Source of the DNA: Pelagibius sp028280305
GTDB taxonomy: Bacteria; Pseudomonadota; Alphaproteobacteria; Kiloniellales; Kiloniellaceae
Assembly: GCF_965233615.1 (NCBI RefSeq)
Contig: NZ_OZ247495.1
Reading direction: 5' to 3' (one strand)
DNA length: 64,000 nucleotides
Positions 8,312-15,594 of this stretch are shown here, one piece after another (the first letter of the stretch is position 1; every line of letters begins with the position of its first letter). The notes beneath the pieces are model-generated. The model worked only from the letters and a program-made list of their open reading frames with translations. It did not search any database and was not told the origin of the DNA. The position numbers were made by a program, and so were the translations under genes.

Positions 8312-10322
8312 AACGGCGCCTCGGCCGATGTCCAAACCGCGCGGCCGCTCGGTCCGCTTCCGGCTGCTGGCCATCGCCCTGCTGCCGACACTGGTCATCC
8401 TGCCGGTGCTTTTAGGCATCACGATCGTCCGCTGGAGCGACCGTTTCGACGCGACCCTGATCTCAAAAGTCAACGCCGACCTGACGATCGCGCACCAGTA
8501 TCTGTCTCGGATCTTGGAAGCGACCCAAGATCGCCTTCAGGCACTCGGCGCGTCGGCCCGATTCGAGGAGGTTGTTGAGCGCGAGAATGGGATCGGGAAG
8601 TTTCTCGAGTCTTCCCGCGAGTCGCAGAAACTCGATTTCCTCTACATCAGCGACGAGGCCGGCAGAATCCTATTCGCGGCGCCGACCACCACAAAAGACC
8701 ACGGTCGGAGAACCTGGCCAATTATTGCATCGGCAATCGCGGGCGAACCGCGTACCGAGATCGACCTGTACTCGAACGGAGAGCTGGCGCTGATCTCCCA
8801 GTCCTTGGCCGAGCGCTCGCGATTGGAACTGGTCCCGACAGCCAATGCCGTCAAGACAGATCGGACGTCCGAAACCCGCGGTATGGTCATTCATTCCGCT
8901 GTCCCGGTGACCATTTCAAACAGCCGTCCAGGCGTTCTGGTCGGCGGCATATTGCTAAACAGAAACCTGGTTTTCATCGATACGATCAACGACCTCGTCT
9001 ATCAGGAAGCGAGCCTGCCCGAGGGCAGTCAGGGTACGGCAACGCTGTTCCTCGAAGACGTTCGCGTCAGCACGAACGTCCGGCTGTTCGAGGGCCAGCG
9101 CGCGCTCGGCACGCGGGTCTCGGCAATCGTCCGTTCGACGGTGCTCGACGAAGGCAAGACTTGGCTGGACAGCGCCTTCGTCGTAAACGACTGGTACATG
9201 TCCGCTTACGAGCCGATCATCGACAGCTTCGGTCAACGGATCGGCATGCTCTATGTCGGCTTCCTCGAAGCGCCGTTCAAAGAGGCGAAGTACGAGACAC
9301 TCTGGACGATTGTCCTTGCGTTTCTCGCCATTACCGTAGCCAGTATTCCGATCTTTCTGCGATGGGCTCGTGGCATCTTCCGGCCGCTCGAACGGATGAC
9401 GGCGACGATCGGCCATGTCGAAGGCGGCGATTTGAGCGCGCGTACGGGCATCGTCGACGCCAGTGATGAGATCGGACGCGTGGCCGCTCACTTGGACGAT
9501 CTCCTGGATCGAATTCAGACCAGGGATCGGCAACTTCGCAACTGGAACGAAGAGTTGAATGAGCGGGTGGACGAGCGAACACGCGAACTCCAACTGGCCA
9601 ATCGTCAACTTGAAGCAACAACGAAGCAATTGATCATGTCCGAGAAGCTGGCCGCGATCGGTGAGATTACCGCCGGCGTCGCCCATGAGATCAACAACCC
9701 CATTGCAGTGATGCAGGGAAACCTGGATGTGCTGCGCAGCATTATGGGCGACAAAGCTGCCTTGGCGACTACGGAGCTGAAGCTGCTTGATGAGCAGATC
9801 CATCGGATCAATGTCATCGTAACGAAACTCCTGCAGTTCGCGAAGCCCGAGGAATACGCGGACTACGTGGAAAGCCACAAGCCGCAGGACGTCGTCTCAG
9901 ACTGCCTGCCGTTGGTGAAGCACCTCTTGCACAAGGCGAAGATCGCGGTCAGGCGCGAGGACGCTGCAACCCTTCAGGTCGTCATGAACCGGACCGAGTT
10001 GCAGCAGGTCCTGGTTAATCTCATGGTCAATGCAATTCACGCAATGCCGGACGGAGGCAGCCTCGCCGTGCGGACGTTCGACCGCGATGTCGACAAACGA
10101 AGTGGTGTTGTGATCGAGGTTGCCGACACGGGCGTAGGTATGGCAGCCGATATTCTACAGAAAGTGTTCGATCCATTTTTTACGACTAAACGCGATCAGG
10201 GAACGGGCCTCGGCCTCTCGATCACGCACACGCTGATCGAACGCCAGGGTGGTACGATCTCCGTCGACAGTGAACTGGGTGTCGGTACGACATTCTCGGT
10301 TTGGCTGCCGGAGGCAGCGTAG
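8304..10322 (+). CDS. Sensor histidine kinase with extracytoplasmic Cache-type domain
   Basis: Two starts are possible: ATG 8304, overlapping the regulator stop, or ATG 8328 (664 residues), which I slightly favour. Counting from 8328, there is a membrane helix at about 12-34, a roughly 290-residue extracytoplasmic sensor of Cache type, a second helix at about 325-345, a HAMP segment, a coiled coil, then a HisKA domain with phospho-acceptor H453 in GVAHEINNP and an HATPase domain (VNLMVNAIHAMPDGG, DTGVGM, GTGLGLS). The kinase half resembles the DctB/NtrB group that partners NtrC-type regulators. The ligand is unknown. It may sense the solute carried by the nearby importer. Confidence 0.9.
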   Translation: MHETAPRPMSKPRGRSVRFRLLAIALLPTLVILPVLLGITIVRWSDRFDATLISKVNADLTIAHQYLSRILEATQDRLQALGASARFEEVVERENGIGKFLESSRESQKLDFLYISDEAGRILFAAPTTTKDHGRRTWPIIASAIAGEPRTEIDLYSNGELALISQSLAERSRLELVPTANAVKTDRTSETRGMVIHSAVPVTISNSRPGVLVGGILLNRNLVFIDTINDLVYQEASLPEGSQGTATLFLEDVRVSTNVRLFEGQRALGTRVSAIVRSTVLDEGKTWLDSAFVVNDWYMSAYEPIIDSFGQRIGMLYVGFLEAPFKEAKYETLWTIVLAFLAITVASIPIFLRWARGIFRPLERMTATIGHVEGGDLSARTGIVDASDEIGRVAAHLDDLLDRIQTRDRQLRNWNEELNERVDERTRELQLANRQLEATTKQLIMSEKLAAIGEITAGVAHEINNPIAVMQGNLDVLRSIMGDKAALATTELKLLDEQIHRINVIVTKLLQFAKPEEYADYVESHKPQDVVSDCLPLVKHLLHKAKIAVRREDAATLQVVMNRTELQQVLVNLMVNAIHAMPDGGSLAVRTFDRDVDKRSGVVIEVADTGVGMAADILQKVFDPFFTTKRDQGTGLGLSITHTLIERQGGTISVDSELGVGTTFSVWLPEAA

Positions 10323-10749
10323 GTGTCCCGCCGAGACGCTCTGCACATCAGTGAGATCGAATTGCTTGTCCAAGCGCAACGGCCACTGACAGCGATCATG
10401 ACCACCCTCGGTATCCGCTCAATGATATCGACGGCCCGTGCCGCAGCCATCCGGCCGAGTGAGGCTTTTGATCGTGGGCAGGATCCGAACCTGCGACACT
10501 CAGGTTATGGGCCTGTGAGTCTGGACGTTCGTGGACCTCCTTGGCCCTCTTGGTGCACAGGATTTCCACATGCGGCCCTCTAACTGCCTATAATGTTTGA
10601 ACTCTTTGTCCAATCCATCATGGGCGCGACGGAGAGTTTGCGGTCCATCCCAGTCAAGGTTTTTCAGTCAAGGTTTCACCAACTCTTTCCAATGCCGCTG
10701 CCCGAGCCGCTGCGCTTAACGCCAGAATTCTGCTGCCGCGGCCCCGATG
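10323..10749. other. Intergenic region after the kinase, holding a tRNA-like fragment
   Basis: 427 bases between the plus-strand kinase and the minus-strand oxyR. Small open frames (10323-10583, 10593-10910) have no family features, and the first runs through the tRNA-like piece at 10471-10516, so I do not call them genes. The sequence CAGTCAAGGTTT occurs twice in slightly altered form near 10650-10676. No clear terminator was found. Confidence 0.4.
10471..10516 (-). pseudogene. tRNA-like 3' fragment (anticodon and T arms, CAT anticodon)
   Basis: Read on the minus strand, there is an anticodon arm (10500-10516) with a loop CCCATAA containing CAT, and a perfect 5-bp T arm (10478-10494, stem GCAGG/CCTGC, loop TTCGGAT). 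These are followed by CCACGAT as a would-be acceptor 3' strand. Spacing is correct for a tRNA, and the sequence resembles the 3' half of a methionine tRNA. The base before the anticodon is C instead of the universal T, the lowest anticodon pair is A-A, and no matching D arm or 5' acceptor strand is present. It is therefore a remnant, perhaps an old integration site, or chance. Confidence 0.45.
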
Positions 10750-11688
10750 TCATGCCTGAGAGGCCAGCGATGACAATAGCGGGTCGCGCTCCGCACGCAA
10801 GGTATCAGCAGAATGACGAACAATCTCGGAAATCCGCAGAAGCTGTTTCGTCAGAGGGTTCTTTTTGCGCCAGACCATGCCCACCGTTCGCGAGGGCTGA
10901 GGACTCTTGAAACGCGCGACGGAAACCGATGCCGAGCGCGTCTCCACCGCCACGGCCATTTCCGGAATGAAGGTAACGCCGACGCCGGCGCCGACCATCT
11001 GGACTAGCGTGGACAGAGAGGTTCCGTCCAATCCCTCTCTCGGCAGTCCGGACTGTATGTTGCAGAAAGACAAAGCCTGATCGCGAAAGCAATGCCCTTC
11101 TTCCAGAAGAAGCAACCGCATCTCGCGCAGCATCTCCCGAGTCGGCACGGGCTTGCCCTCATCGGCGCCTGGCCGCACCAGCAGGAGTTCCTCGGTGAAC
11201 AAGGGAAGCTCGGTAAACGACGGCTCGGACACCGGCAAGGCCAGAATGGCCGCATCGAGTTGGCCTTCCGACAGCTCCCGGATCAACCGCGACGTCATCG
11301 TCTCCCGCACGTGAATATCGAGCTCGCCGTACATTCGGGTCAGATTTCCGATCATTGTCGGAAGCAGATAGGGCGCTATCGTCGGGATCACCCCGATCCG
11401 CAACCGCCCCACCAGGCGGTCATGGGAGGCCCGCGCCAAATCGCCCAGTTCGTCGACCGACCGCAGGATGTCGCGGACACGCAGCGCGAATTCCTCGCCG
11501 AAGCTGGTCAGCCGGACATGCCGGGCACTGCGCTCAAACAGCGCGGTGCCGAGCGATTCCTCCAACTCCTTGATCTGCATGGACAAGGCGGGCTGAGAGA
11601 TGGCGGAGGCCTCGGCCGCCCGTCCGAAGTGCCCATGCTGCGCTAAAGCCATGAAATAGCGCAGCTGTTTGAGGGTTAGATTTATCAT
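10750..11688 (-). CDS. oxyR: OxyR, LysR-family hydrogen peroxide sensor
   Basis: A 312-residue LysR-type regulator. The N-terminal winged helix-turn-helix covers about residues 3-62 and the substrate-binding-like domain follows. The redox pair is visible as C200 and C209 in GHCFRDQALSFC, matching C199/C208 of E. coli OxyR. The gene is divergent from katG, the classic target, so it should activate katG when peroxide forms the disulfide. A perfect inverted repeat in the shared promoter region (11695-11710) is a candidate binding site. Confidence 0.95.
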   Translation of the reverse strand: MINLTLKQLRYFMALAQHGHFGRAAEASAISQPALSMQIKELEESLGTALFERSARHVRLTSFGEEFALRVRDILRSVDELGDLARASHDRLVGRLRIGVIPTIAPYLLPTMIGNLTRMYGELDIHVRETMTSRLIRELSEGQLDAAILALPVSEPSFTELPLFTEELLLVRPGADEGKPVPTREMLREMRLLLLEEGHCFRDQALSFCNIQSGLPREGLDGTSLSTLVQMVGAGVGVTFIPEMAVAVETRSASVSVARFKSPQPSRTVGMVWRKKNPLTKQLLRISEIVRHSADTLRAERDPLLSSLASQA

Positions 11689-11694
11689 AAGAAT

Positions 11695-11710
11695 ATCTTA
11701 TCAATAAGAT
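11695..11710. promoter_or_regulatory. Candidate OxyR operator between oxyR and katG
   Basis: ATCTTAT-CA-ATAAGAT is a perfect 7-bp inverted repeat with a 2-bp spacer, lying 6 bases upstream of the oxyR start and 134 bases upstream of katG. It sits in the only long AT-rich stretch of the region. LysR-type regulators bind such dyads upstream of their own gene and of the divergent target. No binding data can be inferred, and the exact OxyR contact pattern is not resolved. Confidence 0.5.
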
Positions 11711-11844
11711 CAGTATATACAACTTAAATTGATGATCAGCGGGCGCTATATTTTCTTTGTCGAAGATTGAGGGCCAGCCAGTGCCGCAACCTTAACCTTC
11801 ACCCCCGTAACCCAGTATCAACACAGCCAACACCGGAGAGAACG

Positions 11845-14040
11845 ATGGACGGAAATGATTTGGGAGCCGTAAGCAAGTGCCCCGTTATGCACACGAACTC
11901 CGGGGTCCGGTCAAACCGGGACTGGTGGCCGAACCAGTTGAACCTCAGGATTCTTCATCAGAACTCGTCCTTGTCCAACCCCATGGACAAGGCGTTCAAC
12001 TATGCTGAGGAGTTCAAGAAGCTCGACCTGGATGCCCTGAAGAAAGACATTTTCGAGCTTATGACCACCTCTCAGGACTGGTGGCCGGCGGACTACGGGC
12101 ACTATGGACCGCTCTTCATCCGCATGGCCTGGCACAGCGCCGGCACCTACCGCACCGGCGACGGCCGTGGCGGCGGTTCCTCGGGCTCGCAGCGCTTCGC
12201 GCCGCTCAACAGCTGGCCCGACAACGGCAACCTCGACAAGGCGCGGATGCTGCTGTGGCCGATCAAACAGAAATACGGCAAGCAGATTTCCTGGGCCGAT
12301 CTGCTGATCCTCGCCGGGAACTGCGCCATCGAGTCCATGGGGCTGAAGACCTTCGGCTTCGCCGGCGGCCGCCCCGATATCTGGGAGCCGGAAGAAGACA
12401 TCTACTGGGGCTCGGAAGATACCTGGCTCGGCGACAACCGCTATTCCGGCGACCGGCAGCTCGACAATCCCCTCGCCGCCGTCCAGATGGGCCTGATCTA
12501 TGTGAATCCGGAAGGGCCGAATGGCAATCCGGACCCGGTCGCTTCCGGACGCGACATTCGCGAGACCTTTGCCCGCATGGCAATGAACGACGAGGAGACT
12601 GTCGCGCTCGTCGCCGGTGGCCATACCTTCGGCAAGGCGCACGGGGCCGGCGATGCCGCGCTTGTCGGCCCTGAGCCGGAGGGCGCGCCGATCGAAGCGC
12701 AAGGCCTCGGCTGGCTCAGCACCCACGGCAGCGGCAAGGGTGTCGACGCCATCACCAGTGGCATCGAAGGCGCCTGGACGCCGACCCCGATCACCTGGGA
12801 CAACACCTATTTCGATGTGCTGTTCGGCTACGAGTGGGAGCTGACGAAAAGCCCCGCAGGCGCGAATCAGTGGGCCCCGAAAGATCTGGCGGAAAAGGAT
12901 CACGCGCCGCAGGTGGACGGGTCCGGCAAGCGGGTTCCGATCATGATGACCACGGCCGATATGGCCATGCGCATGGATCCGATTTACGAGCCGATTTCGC
13001 GGCGTTTCCATGAGAACCCGGACGCCTTCGCGGAAGCCTTCAAACGGGCTTGGTTCAAGTTGACCCACCGCGACATGGGCCCGCGCTCGCTCTATCTGGG
13101 CAAGGAAGTGCCGGAAGAGGAACTGCTGTGGCAGGACCCTGTCCCCACGGCAACCCATACCTTGATCGACGACAAGGATATCGCTGCCCTTAAGGAAAAG
13201 ATCCTTGCCGCAGGACCGACCGTTTCCGAACTGGTCTCGACCGCCTGGGCATCGGCTTCGACCTTCCGCGGGTCGGACAAACGCGGCGGCGCAAACGGCG
13301 CGCGTATCCGTCTTGCACCGCAGAAGGACTGGGAGGTGAACCAACCGGCCCAGTTGGCGAGGGTGATCGAGAGCCTCGAAGGAATCCAAAAAGCCTTCAA
13401 CGAGTCGCAGGCCAACGGCAAGGCCGTTTCGCTGGCCGACATCATCGTCCTCGGCGGCTGCGCCGCGGTGGAACAAGCTGCCAGGAAGGCCGGCCAGAAC
13501 GTGACCGTTCCCTTCACCCCGGGGCGCACGGATGCCTCGCAGGAGCAGACCGACGTCGAGTCCTTCGCCGTCCTTGAGCCCGCGGCAGACGGTTTCCGCA
13601 ACTACCTGAAAGCCAAGTACACGGTTTCGGCGGAGGAGCTTCTGGTCGATCGGGCACAACTGCTGACCCTGACGGCGCCTGAGATGACGGCACTGGTCGG
13701 TGGTCTGCGGGTCCTCGGCGCCAACTTCGACGGATCGCAGCACGGCGTCTTCACCAAGCAGCCGGAAACCTTGACCAACGATTTCTTCGTCAACCTACTC
13801 GACATGGGCACGACGTGGAAGGCAACCTCGGATGCAGACGACGTGTTCGAAGGCCGGGACCGCGCAACGGGTGAACTGAGGTGGACCGGCAGCCGCGCCG
13901 ACCTCATCTTCGGTTCAAATTCGCAGCTTCGCGCCCTCGCCGAGGTTTACGGTTGCGAAGATTCCCGCGAGACCTTCGTGCGTGACTTCGTGGATGCCTG
14001 GACCAAGGTCATGAACCTCGATCGCTTTGATCTTGCGTGA
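11845..14040 (+). CDS. katG: Bifunctional catalase-peroxidase KatG
   Basis: A 731-residue haem enzyme that dismutates hydrogen peroxide and also acts as a peroxidase. Visible catalytic residues are distal R93, W96 and H97 in RMAWHSAGTYR, and proximal haem ligand H260 in GGHTFGKAHG. The residues forming the Trp-Tyr-Met adduct needed for catalase activity are W96, Y219 and M245. Both the haem-binding N-terminal half and the inactive C-terminal duplicate are complete. The ATG at 11845 follows a GGAGAG ribosome site; the open frame extends upstream to 11767 without support. It is divergent from oxyR, which should control it. Confidence 0.97.
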   Translation: MDGNDLGAVSKCPVMHTNSGVRSNRDWWPNQLNLRILHQNSSLSNPMDKAFNYAEEFKKLDLDALKKDIFELMTTSQDWWPADYGHYGPLFIRMAWHSAGTYRTGDGRGGGSSGSQRFAPLNSWPDNGNLDKARMLLWPIKQKYGKQISWADLLILAGNCAIESMGLKTFGFAGGRPDIWEPEEDIYWGSEDTWLGDNRYSGDRQLDNPLAAVQMGLIYVNPEGPNGNPDPVASGRDIRETFARMAMNDEETVALVAGGHTFGKAHGAGDAALVGPEPEGAPIEAQGLGWLSTHGSGKGVDAITSGIEGAWTPTPITWDNTYFDVLFGYEWELTKSPAGANQWAPKDLAEKDHAPQVDGSGKRVPIMMTTADMAMRMDPIYEPISRRFHENPDAFAEAFKRAWFKLTHRDMGPRSLYLGKEVPEEELLWQDPVPTATHTLIDDKDIAALKEKILAAGPTVSELVSTAWASASTFRGSDKRGGANGARIRLAPQKDWEVNQPAQLARVIESLEGIQKAFNESQANGKAVSLADIIVLGGCAAVEQAARKAGQNVTVPFTPGRTDASQEQTDVESFAVLEPAADGFRNYLKAKYTVSAEELLVDRAQLLTLTAPEMTALVGGLRVLGANFDGSQHGVFTKQPETLTNDFFVNLLDMGTTWKATSDADDVFEGRDRATGELRWTGSRADLIFGSNSQLRALAEVYGCEDSRETFVRDFVDAWTKVMNLDRFDLA

Positions 14041-14052
14041 TCGCGGTTCACA

Positions 14053-14105
14053 GACGCTCGGGCGCCGGCCTCCCGGCTGTGCCCGAGCGTCACCCCTCCT
14101 TCTTT
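14053..14105 (+). terminator. Rho-independent terminator after katG
   Basis: GACGCTCGGGC at 14053-14063 pairs perfectly with GCCCGAGCGTC at 14081-14091. The stem encloses a short GC-rich inner hairpin and is followed by a pyrimidine tract ending CTTCTTT. It lies 13 bases after the katG stop. Confidence 0.75.
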
Positions 14106-14153
14106 ACAAGTCTGCTGTCATCGACGGCACAGACGGCAGGCAAAAAACCAGGT

Positions 14154-14178
14154 GGCGTTTCAATTGAATTGGAACGCC
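14154..14178. repeat. 25-base near-perfect inverted repeat
   Basis: GGCGTTTCAATT and AATTGGAACGCC flank a single central G. The arms pair at 11 of 12 positions, with one G-T in RNA. It lies after the katG terminator and about 420 bases before the HlyD-family gene. It could be an operator for an unidentified regulator. It has no T-run, so it is not a normal terminator. Confidence 0.4.
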
Positions 14179-14333
14179 GCTTTGCCGTGGCGCCGGGATG
14201 CTCCCATGGCAGCCTGCACCAAACCATTGGACCCGGCACCCTCCACACAGGTCATAATCAAGAATACTAGGGTTCGGCATGAACGGCGCCCTGGGCAACC
14301 AAAGGACAGAGTGTCCCGCGGAGCCCGCGAAGC

Positions 14334-14347
14334 TTGATCTAGGTCAT
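14334..14347. promoter_or_regulatory. Possible FNR/CRP-family box
   Basis: TTGATCTAGGTCAT resembles the TTGAT-N4-ATCAA consensus of FNR-type oxygen-sensing regulators. The left half is exact; the right half differs at its first and last base. It lies about 250 bases upstream of the HlyD-family gene. Single weak matches like this occur by chance, so confidence is low. Confidence 0.25.
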
Positions 14348-14598
14348 CCATACAGCCGGCGGAGTGTGAGACAACTGACCTTGAAGCCCACGCCCTGACC
14401 CAGGGCGCGGATTTGGCTGTGTGACTTGCGCGTTGATCACGCGACGAGGCGCGTGTTCCGTGGGGTCAGGTAGCGCGTTTTACACGGGCTGTCTCTAGCA
14501 TGGATCTTCTTGAACTTGAGCGCAGCAGCCACACCTGTCCTAACGGTGACGATCTGCTCGGAGCGTCGAAGTCTACCGCATTGGCCTGAGAGTTGACG

Positions 14599-15594
14599 AT
14601 GAAGCATGTTCGAACGATCCTCGTTGTTCTGTTGCTCGGTTTCGCCGCGGCAGCCGGTGCCTACTACTGGTGGCAGCAGCAGCGCAGTCAACTGCCGGAG
14701 GGTATCGCCACCGGCAATGGGCGTATCGAGGCGGAAGAGGTGCATGTCGCCGCCAAATATGCCGGCCGTGTCATGGAGGTTCTCGTCAACGAAGGGGAGA
14801 TGGTCGAAAGCGGCCAGATCCTGGCACGCATGGATACAGCCGAACTGGACGCAAGCCTTGCCAGGGCGGAAGCGGATATCGCACAAGCCCAGGAGGCCGT
14901 CGCCGAAGCACAGGCCCAGATCGCCCAGCGCAAAAGCGAACTCAGTTTTGCGCAACAGGAACTGGACCGCGCGCTTTTTCTTGTCCAAAAAGGCCATGTC
15001 TCCAAAGAACACCTCGAACGGCGCCAAACGGAGAGAGACACCGCAAAGGCGGTACTCGACGCCGCGGGCGCCCGCCTTTTCAGCACCCAGCGCGCCGTGG
15101 ATTCGGCAGCGGCGGAAGCACGGCGCATAGAGGCCCAGGTCGATGATTCGGTTCTGAAAGCACCGCGCGAGGGCCGGATTCAATACCGGCTTGCAGAACC
15201 GGGGGAGGTTCTGGCCGACGGTGGCAAGGTCGTGACGTTGTTGGACCTGAGTGACGTCTATATGACGATTTTCCTTCCCACCGCCCAGGTCGGCCGCGTG
15301 TTTGTCGGCTCGCAGGCGCGTATCGTTCTGGACGCGGTCCCTGAATTCGTCATTCCGGCCAAGGTCTCCTTCGTCGCCGCCAACGCGCAGTTCACACCCA
15401 GAGAGGTAGAGACCCGCAGCGAACGCGAGAAGCTGATGTTCCGCGTCAAAGTCAAGATCGATCCCGCGCTTCTGCGCGCCCACGTCGAGAAGGTAAAAAC
15501 CGGGTTGCCCGGCGAGGCTTATGTTCTGCTCGGTTCCGATATCGAGTGGCCGGAGAATCTCGGCGTAAGGCTGCCCCCGGCGCCGGGGCAATGA
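14599..15594 (+). CDS. yhiI: HlyD-family membrane fusion protein (YhiI-like)
   Basis: A 331-residue periplasmic adaptor anchored by an N-terminal helix (about residues 5-22) followed by WW. A split biotinyl-lipoyl-like domain (VAAKYAGRVMEVLVNEGEMV and VLKAPREGRIQ) brackets a long alpha-helical hairpin rich in Ala, Gln and Glu, then a beta-barrel region. It connects an inner-membrane exporter to the outer membrane. It is first of three overlapping genes (adaptor, double ATPase/permease, permease), the same order as E. coli yhiI-rbbA-yhhJ. An upstream TTG at 14593 is possible, but ATG 14599 is preferred. Confidence 0.82.
   Translation: MKHVRTILVVLLLGFAAAAGAYYWWQQQRSQLPEGIATGNGRIEAEEVHVAAKYAGRVMEVLVNEGEMVESGQILARMDTAELDASLARAEADIAQAQEAVAEAQAQIAQRKSELSFAQQELDRALFLVQKGHVSKEHLERRQTERDTAKAVLDAAGARLFSTQRAVDSAAAEARRIEAQVDDSVLKAPREGRIQYRLAEPGEVLADGGKVVTLLDLSDVYMTIFLPTAQVGRVFVGSQARIVLDAVPEFVIPAKVSFVAANAQFTPREVETRSEREKLMFRVKVKIDPALLRAHVEKVKTGLPGEAYVLLGSDIEWPENLGVRLPPAPGQ

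Larger units (their letters stand above)
14106..14598. other. Intergenic region before the yhiI-type gene
   Basis: About 490 bases without a gene. The long minus-strand open frame 14437-15591 is a shadow of the HlyD-family gene. The region holds a 25-base near-perfect inverted repeat (14154-14178), an FNR-like dyad TTGATCTAGGTCAT (14334-14347), and a small GC hairpin at 14391-14407 (CGCCCTG ACC CAGGGCG) without a T-run. These make it a probable regulatory region for the ABC operon downstream. Confidence 0.4.

Noticed and set aside
10323..10583. 86-residue ORF directly after the kinase stop
   Set aside because: GTG start without a ribosome site, no motif, and it runs through the tRNA-like fragment.
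11911..13743. 610-residue minus-strand open frame opposite katG
   Set aside because: It lies wholly inside katG, has no family motifs, and its composition is the complement of katG codons.
14391..14407. 7-bp GC hairpin CGCCCTG/CAGGGCG as a terminator
   Set aside because: No T-run follows and no gene ends nearby, so it is not called as a terminator.
14437..15591. 384-residue minus-strand open frame
   Set aside because: It covers the HlyD-family gene in antisense, with no recognisable domain.
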